A DNA stretch of 5,475 bases. It comes from JAVBNC01 sp031551765 (GTDB lineage Bacteria > Desulfobacterota > Desulfovibrionia > Desulfovibrionales > Desulfovibrionaceae). The position numbers and the translations under genes are program-made. Numbering within the stretch: position 1 is the stretch's first letter; every line of letters starts with the position of its first letter. Under the pieces are notes generated by a model, which was not told the origin of the DNA, did no database searches, and worked only from the letters and a program-made list of their open reading frames with translations. Location of the stretch: assembly GCA_031551765.1 (NCBI GenBank), contig JAVBNC010000176.1, forward strand, positions 1 to 5,475, read 5' to 3'. Of this stretch, positions 1 through 5,475 are shown piece by piece.

Positions 1-66
1 CCTGCTTCCCTTAAAACATATCTTTTTTACCCTGGGCTTTCGGGTTCTCCATTTCAATTGGGCCGG

Positions 67-95
67 TCCCGGGGGCACCGGCGCCTCTCCCGGGA
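67..95. other. GC-rich stem-loop downstream of the activator gene
   Basis: TCCCGGG (67-73) and CCCGGGA (89-95) are perfect inverted repeats around a 15-nt loop that itself contains GGC/GCC pairing. No T run follows on either strand, so it is not a standard intrinsic terminator. It could stabilise a transcript end or be a chance GC-rich dyad. The rest of 1-157 shows no convincing gene. Confidence 0.25.
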
Positions 96-143
96 ACTAT
101 TTCAGGCACACTTTTCCGGCGTTTCGGCATACACCGCGGGCAT

Positions 144-168
144 AAAAAATCCGCGCGTCAATCCACGG
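144..168 (-). terminator. Possible weak intrinsic terminator of the sigma-54 activator gene
   Basis: On the minus strand a short stem CCGTG/CGCGG (168-164 with 155-151, one G-T pair, 8-nt loop) overlaps the activator stop codon. One base later it is followed by six T residues (149-144). The U tract is good but the five-pair stem is weak, so termination is only possible. Confidence 0.35.
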
Positions 169-1675
169 CATCCTGCAGAATGCGGTACAAAGTGGCAATA
201 CTAATGCCTAGGGAAGCGGCGGCCTTTCTTTTCCCCTCAAGCGTGTCTCCGTGAAAGGCCAGCGCCTGTTGCACGGCGCTCAGGGGAACGCTGCGCCGGG
301 CCTTTTTGCGTACGCCGTCCCCTTCCTGGACGCCGTTTTGCACTTGCTCCAGGTGGCCGAAGTGATCCGCAAGAATCTCCCAGGTGATGGTGCTGTCTTC
401 TGAAAAATTTATTCCATACTCGATACAGTTTTTCACTTCACGCACATTGCCGGGCCAGTCGTGGGCTTCGAAACGGCGCAGCAGCATGGGGTCCGCGCGC
501 ACTATGCGGCGCGGGCCCTGGGCGCAGAACTCCTCGATAAAGTGGCTGACCAGGATGCGGATGTCTTCCTTGCGCTCCCGCAGCGGGGGCACGGTGATGG
601 GTATGACGTTGAGCCGGTAAAACAGATCCAGCCGAAAGGTTCCGGCGGCCACAAGCTGCTGCAGGTTCTTGTTGGTGGCCGCGATAACCCTGGTGTCCAC
701 CCGCACAAAGTCCTTGCCGCCCACGCGGCGGATAACCCCGTCCTGCAGGGTGCGCAGCAGCTTGACCTGCAGGGCCAGCGGAAGTTCCGCCACCTCGTCC
801 AGGAACAGGGTGCCGCCGGCGGCGTGTTCCCACAGCCCGCTCTTGCCCTGCTGGGACGCGCCGGAAAAAGCCCCGCCGCTGTAGCCGAACAGCTCGCTTT
901 CAATGAGCGATTCCGGCAGCGCGCCACAGTTCACCGGCACAAAGGGCGCGTCCCGGCGGGGGCTGCAGGCGTGAACGGCCCGGGCCACCAGTTCCTTGCC
1001 CGTGCCGGACTCTCCCTGGACCAGCACCGGGCTCTCCAGGGCGGCGGCTTTGCGGATACGCTCCCGCAGTTGGTGCATGGCCGGGGAATTGCCCACCAGC
1101 ATGCGCAGGCAGTCTTCCCCTTCCTGGGGCGTCGGGGAGGACGCGGCCTGGATGACCCCGGCCCGGCAAAGCTGCTCGATAAGCTGGCGTACCAGCAGAA
1201 AGGTGCTTTCCGCCCATTCCAGCACCGCGCCGCGCTGTTGGGTGTCAAAAGCCACGATCTGCACGGCGGCCACGGCCTTATTGTCCACCAGCACCGGGCC
1301 GGAGTAGTTGGCCTGGTCCAGGCAGTCCCGGCGCAGGGAGCAATCGTTGCAGGCGGAAGATTCCCTGGGATCCAGCATCAGCACGCTTTCCCCGGAAGAG
1401 AGGCTGTGCGCGAGAGCCGTATCCTTGGGCACCACCAGCCCCAGGCCGTCGGCATAAGGGCCGGTGCCGGCCACGCACACGGCGGCCGCATTGATAATGA
1501 CGATTTCCACGGAAAAAAGCCGCCCCATGGTTTCCACCAAGGGCTGGATAATGCTCCACTGCCGCCGGGCCGCATCGTCTTTGCGCGCTTTTTTGCTGTT
1601 GACTATCCACAGCGGATGCAGGCGGTTGTTCTTTTTTTCGCTCCTGGCGGCCACAATTGCAACTCCCGGTGGCAT
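158..1675 (-). CDS. Sigma-54-dependent transcriptional activator (sensor region, AAA+, Fis-type HTH)
   Basis: Cytoplasmic bacterial enhancer-binding protein, 505 residues, that would use ATP hydrolysis to open sigma-54 RNA polymerase promoters. Residues about 40-175 form a sensory region, possibly GAF/PAS-like, with a cysteine cluster C109-x2-C112-x5-C118. The AAA+ domain spans about 192-435: Walker A GESGTGKE (221-228), sigma-54 contact loop GAFSGA (268-273, usual form GAFTGA), Walker B GGTLFLDE (287-294), sensor I near N335, arginine-finger region FRLDLFYRLN (347-356), and sensor II WPGNVRE (407-413). A Fis-type helix-turn-helix closes the protein (about 465-503). There is no N-terminal receiver domain, so it probably senses a ligand or redox/metal state directly. 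It is divergent from the ATC-hydrolase-family gene, which makes that gene a likely target (inference). The ATG at 1675 is the first start after an in-frame stop but lacks a Shine-Dalgarno sequence; a GTG at 1654 has GGGAG 8 nt upstream and would give 498 residues. Family very sure; ligand unknown. Confidence 0.95.
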   Translation of the reverse strand: MPPGVAIVAARSEKKNNRLHPLWIVNSKKARKDDAARRQWSIIQPLVETMGRLFSVEIVIINAAAVCVAGTGPYADGLGLVVPKDTALAHSLSSGESVLMLDPRESSACNDCSLRRDCLDQANYSGPVLVDNKAVAAVQIVAFDTQQRGAVLEWAESTFLLVRQLIEQLCRAGVIQAASSPTPQEGEDCLRMLVGNSPAMHQLRERIRKAAALESPVLVQGESGTGKELVARAVHACSPRRDAPFVPVNCGALPESLIESELFGYSGGAFSGASQQGKSGLWEHAAGGTLFLDEVAELPLALQVKLLRTLQDGVIRRVGGKDFVRVDTRVIAATNKNLQQLVAAGTFRLDLFYRLNVIPITVPPLRERKEDIRILVSHFIEEFCAQGPRRIVRADPMLLRRFEAHDWPGNVREVKNCIEYGINFSEDSTITWEILADHFGHLEQVQNGVQEGDGVRKKARRSVPLSAVQQALAFHGDTLEGKRKAAASLGISIATLYRILQDAVD

Positions 1676-1708
1676 GGTTTATGCTGGAAGATATGAGCGT
1701 TTCGTCCC

Positions 1709-1726
1709 GCGGCGCTCTCGCGCCGC
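1709..1726. promoter_or_regulatory. Perfect GC dyad/hairpin in the divergent intergenic region
   Basis: GCGGCGC (1709-1715), loop TCTC, GCGCCGC (1720-1726): seven G-C pairs with a stable tetraloop. On the plus strand it is followed by CTTTTCC, so in the leader of the hydrolase-family gene it would look like a short terminator or attenuator. As DNA it could be a binding site for the neighbouring activator. The structure is visible; the role is inferred. Confidence 0.4.
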
Positions 1727-1733
1727 CTTTTCC

Positions 1734-1764
1734 GGGCATGCGGAGTATGCAAAAATTCATGCCC
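1734..1764. promoter_or_regulatory. Inverted repeat GGGCATG-N17-CATGCCC, candidate operator
   Basis: GGGCATG (1734-1740) and CATGCCC (1758-1764) form a perfect 7-bp inverted repeat, arm centres 24 bp apart, ending 41 bp before the hydrolase-family start codon. A second GCAT/ATGC pair (1736-1739 and 1747-1750) is nested inside. The spacing would allow a dimeric regulator to bind. The divergently encoded Fis-type activator is the nearest candidate, but this is inference from position. Confidence 0.35.
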
Positions 1765-1792
1765 CATGTACAGCCCTAACACAGCCCCCAGA

Positions 1793-1800
1793 AAGGAGGT
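1793..1800 (+). promoter_or_regulatory. Ribosome binding site of the ATC-hydrolase-family gene
   Basis: AAGGAGGT is a perfect match to the anti-Shine-Dalgarno sequence, 5 nt before the ATG at 1806. It fixes this start over in-frame ATGs farther upstream and predicts strong translation. Confidence 0.9.
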
Positions 1801-1805
1801 TTTCC

Positions 1806-2306
1806 ATGAGTGACGACGTGTTGGCCAGAGCCAAGGAAGACGTGCAAATCATGGCGGAGCGGGTCGCTTCGCTGTATTACCACTTTGTGCAGACCATGCG
1901 CCAGGAACTCGGGGACGACAAGGCCCGGGAACTGACCAAAAAAGCCATTTGGGCCTACGGCACGGAAGCCGGAGAAAAGGCCCGCCAGAAGGTACAGGAA
2001 CAGGGCCAGCCCATTAACGCGGGCAACTATAAACTGGGCAAGGACCTGCCTTCCGTGGGCTGGGCCAAGGAACGCCTTTCCGGCTCGGAAACGGAAAACC
2101 TGAGCCGGGTCACTTACTGTCCCTTTGCCGAAGCCTGGAACAACATTCCGGACTTCGCCCCCTGGGGCCGCCTCTACTGCTATGTGGACCAGGCCAAGTA
2201 CCGCGCTTTCCATAAAGATATCGCCTGCGTGCACGACAAAAACCTGCTGGACGGCGACGACTGCTGTATCCTGCGCGTGGAAACCGAAAGCCAGGTCCGG
2301 GAATAG
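1806..2306 (+). CDS. L-2-amino-thiazoline-4-carboxylic acid hydrolase family protein
   Basis: A 166-residue soluble protein with no signal peptide or membrane segment, so probably cytoplasmic. It resembles the ATC hydrolase family, whose founding activity opens the thiazoline ring of ATC toward N-carbamoyl-cysteine in a pathway to L-cysteine. The N-terminal half (1-95) looks helical and charged. The C-terminal half carries the recognisable core: TYCPFAEAW (103-111), LYCYVDQAKY (123-132) and KNLLDGDDCC (145-154). Cysteines are at 105, 125, 141, 153 and 154; with D128, H143 and E109 they are candidate catalytic or metal ligands (inference). The gene stands alone, divergent from a sigma-54 activator and convergent with a TRAP transporter operon. 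No carbamoyl-cysteine amidohydrolase gene, expected for the complete ATC pathway, lies in the window. Most members of this family are known only by homology, so the true substrate may differ. Family assignment fairly sure; reaction not. Confidence 0.8.
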   Translation: MSDDVLARAKEDVQIMAERVASLYYHFVQTMRQELGDDKARELTKKAIWAYGTEAGEKARQKVQEQGQPINAGNYKLGKDLPSVGWAKERLSGSETENLSRVTYCPFAEAWNNIPDFAPWGRLYCYVDQAKYRAFHKDIACVHDKNLLDGDDCCILRVETESQVRE

Positions 2307-2330
2307 CCGGGACCTTCCTCGCCCATGAGC

Positions 2331-2360
2331 GGCGGCCGGAGAGAAATCTCTCCGGCCGCC
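2331..2360. terminator. Bidirectional GC-rich hairpin between convergent genes
   Basis: A 14-bp inverted repeat (2331-2344 with 2347-2360), starting GGCGGCCGG, folds into at least 13 perfect pairs with a four-base loop. It lies 24 bp beyond the stop of the hydrolase-family gene and 23 bp beyond the stop of the binding-protein gene. Neither side has a proper T tract (CGTGTTCC on the plus side, none on the minus), so it may be a non-canonical terminator or an RNA-end stabiliser serving both transcripts. Confidence 0.65.
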
Positions 2361-2383
2361 CGTGTTCCTGGCCATGGAGTCCG

Positions 2384-3337
2384 TCAGTCCGTTTTGATGC
2401 CCTTTTCCTTGAAGTAGCGCAACGCGCCGGGATGGGCGGGTATACCCGTGCGGCTCAGCACGTTGCTGTTGTTCACTTCGCGGAACAGGCCCACTATCTC
2501 TTCCACTTCCCCCTTATGGTCGAACACGGTTTTGACCACGTTGTAGACCACTTCCTCGCTCATGTTCGCGTCGCAAACCATCAGGCCCCAAATGGTCAGG
2601 GCCGGAACGTCCTCTGTCTGACCGCGCACGGTGCCCTTCACAATGGGGGCGCCGAAGTAGAAGGGGTATTTCTTCTCAAAGTTCGCAACGGTTTTCGCAT
2701 CCAGAGGGATAAGGCGGACATCGTGCAGCATGGCCAGCTCTTTCAGCACCGGCGCGGTGACGGCCTGCAGCCAGATGGACATGTCCGCCTTACCGTTGAC
2801 GAGCGCGTCCACCCGGTCCGCGTCGTTCAGCGGCACCAGCTTGTAGTCTTTCTGGGTCATGCCCGCCGCTTCCATGACCACATGGAAAGCGATGTTGGCG
2901 GAGGCACCCGGCTGCCCTCCGGCAATGGTTTTACCTTTCAGGTCCTGAACGCTCTTGATGGGCGAATCTTTTTTCACCACCAGATGCAGGGGCGAGGTGT
3001 AAATATTGAACACCGCCCGGATATTCTCATACTTCTCACCCTTCCAGGGCGCTTCCCCCACGTAGGCGGGCTGGGCCACGCTGGGCGAAGCCAGGCCGAA
3101 GTCCGTCTGCCCGCTTTTGATCTTGCGCAGGTTTTCCAACTGCGAGTTGGAGGGAATGGGCGTGGCTTCCAGTGTGGGCACATATTTGTTCACCACGTTG
3201 GCCACCGCGCCGCAGAAAATGTACCAGGTGCCTGCCGTGCTGGAACCGGCGAAGTTGATCTGCCGCTTCTGCGCGGCAAAGGCAGGGAGAGCGGACAGCG
3301 CGAGAAGCAGCACCGCAACCAGGAACCGTTTTTTCAT
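2384..3337 (-). CDS. TAXI-family TRAP transporter solute-binding protein
   Basis: Periplasmic substrate receptor of a TRAP transporter, which delivers ligand to the membrane permease driven by an ion gradient. It has 317 residues, typical of the TAXI family. Signal peptide: basic MKKR, hydrophobic core to about residue 18, likely cleavage after AFA at residue 21; no lipobox cysteine. Mature N-terminus INFAGSSTAGTWYIFCGAVAN (27-47) and NSQLENLRKIKSGQTDFGLA (64-83) match family binding-lobe signatures, followed by DLKGKTIAGGQPGASANI (132-149). The substrate cannot be read from sequence; characterised members of the family are few. It follows the fused permease gene with a 38-bp gap, so it is the second gene of an operon. 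Two adjacent ATGs exist (3340 and 3337). The second is chosen because its 5-nt spacing from AAGGAGGT is normal, whereas the first has only 2 nt. Convergent with the hydrolase-family gene. Confidence 0.93.
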   Translation of the reverse strand: MKKRFLVAVLLLALSALPAFAAQKRQINFAGSSTAGTWYIFCGAVANVVNKYVPTLEATPIPSNSQLENLRKIKSGQTDFGLASPSVAQPAYVGEAPWKGEKYENIRAVFNIYTSPLHLVVKKDSPIKSVQDLKGKTIAGGQPGASANIAFHVVMEAAGMTQKDYKLVPLNDADRVDALVNGKADMSIWLQAVTAPVLKELAMLHDVRLIPLDAKTVANFEKKYPFYFGAPIVKGTVRGQTEDVPALTIWGLMVCDANMSEEVVYNVVKTVFDHKGEVEEIVGLFREVNNSNVLSRTGIPAHPGALRYFKEKGIKTD

Positions 3338-3342
3338 CATGT

Positions 3343-3350
3343 ACCTCCTT
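3343..3350 (-). promoter_or_regulatory. Ribosome binding site of the TAXI binding-protein gene
   Basis: AAGGAGGT on the minus strand, 5 nt before the ATG at 3337 and only 2 nt before the ATG at 3340. It supports the second methionine as start. A perfect site on the downstream gene fits the need for more receptor than permease. Confidence 0.85.
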
Positions 3351-3375
3351 TTTGCTGCAAACAGGCTAAATGGAA

Positions 3376-5259
3376 TCAACCGGAAACTGGAACCGGCGCG
3401 GCTTTCGCCCGGCGGTATTGGTACAGCCCCACAAAAAATGCCAGCCCCATGCCCGCCGCGTCCGTGTACAGGCCCGGCTTGACCAGACACAACGCGGCCG
3501 CGAACAACACGCCCCGTCCCCAGAAAGGCACGGCTCCCCACAGCCAGCCTTCCAGGGCGCAACCCAGGAGCGCGGCCCCCATAAAGGCCGTGCAGATGCT
3601 GGTCACGACCTGCCAGGGCTCGCCGATAAACACCAGAGAAGGGCCGTAAGCCACGGCAAAGGGCACGATAAAGCCGGAAAGCCCCAGCTTGAAGGCCATC
3701 ATGCCCGTCTCCACCACGTTGGTTTTGGCAATGCCCGCAGCGGCGTAGGAAGCCAGCGCCACGGGCGGGGTGATGAACGAGAGCACGGCGAAGTAGAGAA
3801 TGAACATGTGCGCGGCCATGGGTTCTATGCCCGCCTTGATCAGAATGGGCCCCATGAGCATGGCCGGGATCAGATAGGCCACGGCGGAGGAAACCCCCAT
3901 GCCCAGCACCAGGCTGACGGCCGCGGTAAGCATAAGCATAAGCACCGTGGAACTGCCGGCCAGGGAAATCAGGTTGGTGGTCAGCTTGATGCCCAGGCCC
4001 GTGGAGTTGATGACGCCCATGACGATGCCCGCCAGGGCGCAGCCGAGCGCAATGGGCACGGCGGACTGGGCTCCGTCCACCAGTGTGTCCCAGAGAATGC
4101 GGGGAAAGGCCTTGATGCCGTGACGGTAAATAATGATGGGCAGCGAAGAGCAGATAGTCAGAAAAGCTGCCATCATGGTGGGGGTGCGCGTGACCACCAT
4201 CAGGAAGATCAACACCAGAATGGGCAGCAGAGTGACGCCGTCTCTGCGCAGCACGTCCCGCGCCTTTGGTCGCTCGTTGGCCGGAATACCCGCCAGGCCC
4301 AGCCTGCGGGCGCGCAGGTCCACCATGACGTACAGCGCGCCGTAATAGAGTACGGCCGGTATGGCCGCTGCCACCGCCACCTCGTAATAGGGCTTTTCCA
4401 GCAGTTCCGCCATCAGAAAGGCCACGGCCCCCATGACCGGCGGCATGATGACCCCGCCGGTGGAAGCCACCGCTTCCACTCCCGCCGCGAAAGCGGGCGG
4501 GTAGCCCAGCCGGATCATCAGCGGAATGGTGATGGTGCCCGTGGTGACCACGTTGGCCACGGCACTGCCGGAAATACTGCCCATCAGCGCGCTGCCGCCA
4601 ATGGCCGCCTTGGCCGGGCCCCCGCACTGTCCCCCGGCCACGGCCTTTGCCAGGTCTATAATGGCGTCGCTGGCCCCGGACGAAGCCAGAAAGGACCCGA
4701 AGAGGATAAAAATGAACACGTAAGTGGCGGAAACTCCCAGCGGCATACCGAATACGCCTTCCGTGCTGGACATGGTGTAGATAAATGAAGTGAAATCCAT
4801 GCCCCGGTGCGAAACAAAGGCGGGCAGGTGCTTGCCGAACAGCGCGTAGCCCGTGGCCAGCGCGCAGACCACGGGCAGGGCCAGGCCCACGGTGCGGCGG
4901 CCCAGCTCCAGCACGCAAAGAAAAGTCACCACGCCCCAGAAGGTGTCCAGGAAAATGGGCTCCCCTTCCCGCTCCACAAGGGCTTCAAAGCTGACCAGCA
5001 GGTATAGGGTGGACGCGGCCGCGATACAGGCCAGGGCTATGTCCGGCAGCCGGGCGGCGAAAGACGGGTTCTTTTTCCAGGAATACATCAGGAATCCGAT
5101 CAAAAACGCGCCGCTCAAATGCACGGCGCGCTGCAAAATGCCCAACAGCGCGCCGTCGTAGGCCGTGTACAGGTGAAAGAGACTGAGCGCCACGGACAGG
5201 ACGGACACCAATGCGAAAAGCGCGCGATCGGCTTTCCCTTCCGGCTGAACTGGGGGCAT
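3376..5259 (-). CDS. TRAP transporter permease, fused 4TM/12TM (DctQ-DctM type)
   Basis: Inner-membrane permease of a TAXI-type TRAP transporter, 627 residues, with small and large membrane subunits fused as usual for TAXI systems. Residues about 13-95 hold the DctQ-like helices (13-30, 40-59, 72-91). The DctM-like transport region runs from about 105 to 545. Family signatures include HRGMDFTSFIYT (151-162), GGPAKAAIGGSALMGSISGS (213-232), ANVVTTGTITIPLMIRLGY (235-253) and STGGVIMPPVMGA (266-278). In the second half the repeat-like counterparts are LGMGVSSAVAYLIPAMLMGP (452-471) and ITPPVALASYAAAGIAKTN (496-514). Two or three extra hydrophobic segments (551-570, 580-595, 600-613) close the protein, as in other fused members. 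It is first in an operon with the binding-protein gene and presumably imports an organic acid-like solute with Na+ or H+ (family knowledge). A GTG at 5265 is also in frame but overlaps the Shine-Dalgarno sequence, so the ATG at 5259 is chosen. Confidence 0.95.
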   Translation of the reverse strand: MPPVQPEGKADRALFALVSVLSVALSLFHLYTAYDGALLGILQRAVHLSGAFLIGFLMYSWKKNPSFAARLPDIALACIAAASTLYLLVSFEALVEREGEPIFLDTFWGVVTFLCVLELGRRTVGLALPVVCALATGYALFGKHLPAFVSHRGMDFTSFIYTMSSTEGVFGMPLGVSATYVFIFILFGSFLASSGASDAIIDLAKAVAGGQCGGPAKAAIGGSALMGSISGSAVANVVTTGTITIPLMIRLGYPPAFAAGVEAVASTGGVIMPPVMGAVAFLMAELLEKPYYEVAVAAAIPAVLYYGALYVMVDLRARRLGLAGIPANERPKARDVLRRDGVTLLPILVLIFLMVVTRTPTMMAAFLTICSSLPIIIYRHGIKAFPRILWDTLVDGAQSAVPIALGCALAGIVMGVINSTGLGIKLTTNLISLAGSSTVLMLMLTAAVSLVLGMGVSSAVAYLIPAMLMGPILIKAGIEPMAAHMFILYFAVLSFITPPVALASYAAAGIAKTNVVETGMMAFKLGLSGFIVPFAVAYGPSLVFIGEPWQVVTSICTAFMGAALLGCALEGWLWGAVPFWGRGVLFAAALCLVKPGLYTDAAGMGLAFFVGLYQYRRAKAAPVPVSG

Positions 5260-5264
5260 GGACA

Positions 5265-5270
5265 CCTCTC
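5265..5270 (-). promoter_or_regulatory. Ribosome binding site of the TRAP permease gene
   Basis: GAGAGG on the minus strand, 5 nt before the ATG at 5259. The in-frame GTG at 5265-5263 starts inside this site, which argues against it as the start codon. Confidence 0.7.
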
Positions 5271-5288
5271 TTGCAGTGGTGCGGGGTA

Positions 5289-5294
5289 TTTATA
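5289..5294 (-). promoter_or_regulatory. Possible -10 element of the TRAP operon
   Basis: On the minus strand TATAAA lies in an AT-rich patch about 20 nt before the Shine-Dalgarno sequence, a plausible place for a sigma-70 -10 box. No good -35 hexamer stands 16-18 nt upstream (best reading CGAACA), so this is tentative. No convincing sigma-54 GG-N10-GC promoter is seen in 5260-5475. Confidence 0.25.
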
Positions 5295-5373
5295 AAACGT
5301 TTTCTTTTTTTGTTCGGCACGCCCCGCCGCAAAGCGTGTTCTATAAAGATTTTTGCATGGGAGCGCATACGTG

Positions 5374-5415
5374 CCGCGCCCGGGCTAAACCCGCCGCGGT
5401 GTTGAGGGTTTAAAC
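5374..5415. promoter_or_regulatory. Overlapping inverted repeats upstream of the TRAP operon
   Basis: Two mutually exclusive dyads overlap here. CCGCG (5374-5378) with CGCGG (5395-5399) encloses CGGG/CCCG (5381-5384 with 5390-5393), giving a nine-pair hairpin with a small bulge. TAAACCC (5386-5392) pairs perfectly with GGGTTTA (5406-5412), and the latter runs into the palindrome GTTTAAAC (5408-5415). They lie 115-156 bp before the permease start: either the end of an upstream transcript or an operator/activator site. No T tract follows, which weakens the terminator reading. Confidence 0.3.
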
Positions 5416-5475
5416 TGACCAAGTCCCGCCCCAGTTTCTTTTTCTTACTCGGCGACATGGTCAAGTACGTTTACA

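Noticed and set aside
1..157. Search for a gene, tRNA or promoter left of the activator
   Set aside because: No open frame with a start and ribosome site, and no cloverleaf-like pattern; only the stem-loops listed were seen.
461..1696. Long open frame (411 codons) on the plus strand opposite the activator
   Set aside because: The minus strand encodes all AAA+ motifs of a sigma-54 activator; the antisense product shows no recognisable domain and is a by-product of high GC.
1681..1779. 32-codon plus-strand frame in the leader of the hydrolase-family gene, overlapping the GC hairpin
   Set aside because: Considered as a leader peptide, but the only upstream purine motif is GGTGG, there is no run of regulatory codons, and it ends 26 nt before the real start with no coupling. 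Not supported.
3370..4788. Long open frame (472 codons) on the plus strand opposite the TRAP permease
   Set aside because: The product is histidine-, glycine- and glutamine-rich low-complexity sequence typical of antisense reading of a GC-rich membrane-protein gene.
3338..4918. Apparent N-terminal extension of the TAXI protein frame far into the permease gene
   Set aside because: The frame stays open only because of GC-rich codons; the signal peptide and perfect Shine-Dalgarno sequence set the true start at 3337. It is not a fusion protein.
4985..5464. 159-codon minus-strand frame overlapping the permease N-terminus
   Set aside because: Arginine-rich, no domain, out of frame with a well-supported membrane protein and spanning its Shine-Dalgarno sequence; a shadow frame.
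5445..5474. Possible C-terminal tail of an upstream minus-strand gene (reads VNVLDHVAE then stop)
   Set aside because: Only nine codons are in the window; a plus-strand ATG at 5457 reads MVKYVY equally well. Neither can be decided from this sequence.

Overview
The window is GC-rich bacterial DNA carrying four complete protein-coding genes and no recognisable RNA gene, CRISPR array or mobile element. The mix suggests a Gram-negative anaerobe of the Desulfovibrio/Bilophila type: a sigma-54 activator, a TAXI-type TRAP transporter with fused membrane subunits, and a protein of the 2-amino-thiazoline-4-carboxylate (ATC) hydrolase family. That assignment is an inference from gene content and base composition; no taxonomic marker is present.

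Layout, left to right. Positions 1-157 are non-coding and hold a possible terminator. Positions 158-1675 (minus) encode a sigma-54-dependent activator with an N-terminal sensory region, an AAA+ domain and a Fis-type helix-turn-helix. A 130-bp divergent intergenic region (1676-1805) contains two clear dyads. Positions 1806-2306 (plus) encode a 166-residue ATC-hydrolase-family protein with a perfect Shine-Dalgarno sequence. A 77-bp convergent intergenic region (2307-2383) contains a perfect GC-rich hairpin. Positions 2384-3337 (minus) encode a TAXI-family periplasmic binding protein. Positions 3376-5259 (minus) encode a fused 4TM/12TM TRAP permease that lies upstream of the binding-protein gene in the same operon. 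Positions 5260-5475 are a leader/intergenic region with a possible promoter and inverted repeats.

How the parts may work together (inference): the TRAP system would import a small, probably anionic organic compound. The cytoplasmic hydrolase-family protein would act on it or on a related heterocycle or sulfur compound. The divergently encoded activator, whose sensor region carries a CxxC-x5-C cluster, would control one or both units. No canonical sigma-54 promoter (GG-N10-GC with good flanking consensus) was found by eye in either intergenic region, so the regulatory link rests on gene position only. Nothing here proves the substrate. The most notable points are the gene partnership, the cysteine cluster of the sensor, the GAFSGA variant of the sigma-54 contact loop, and the dyads between the divergent genes.
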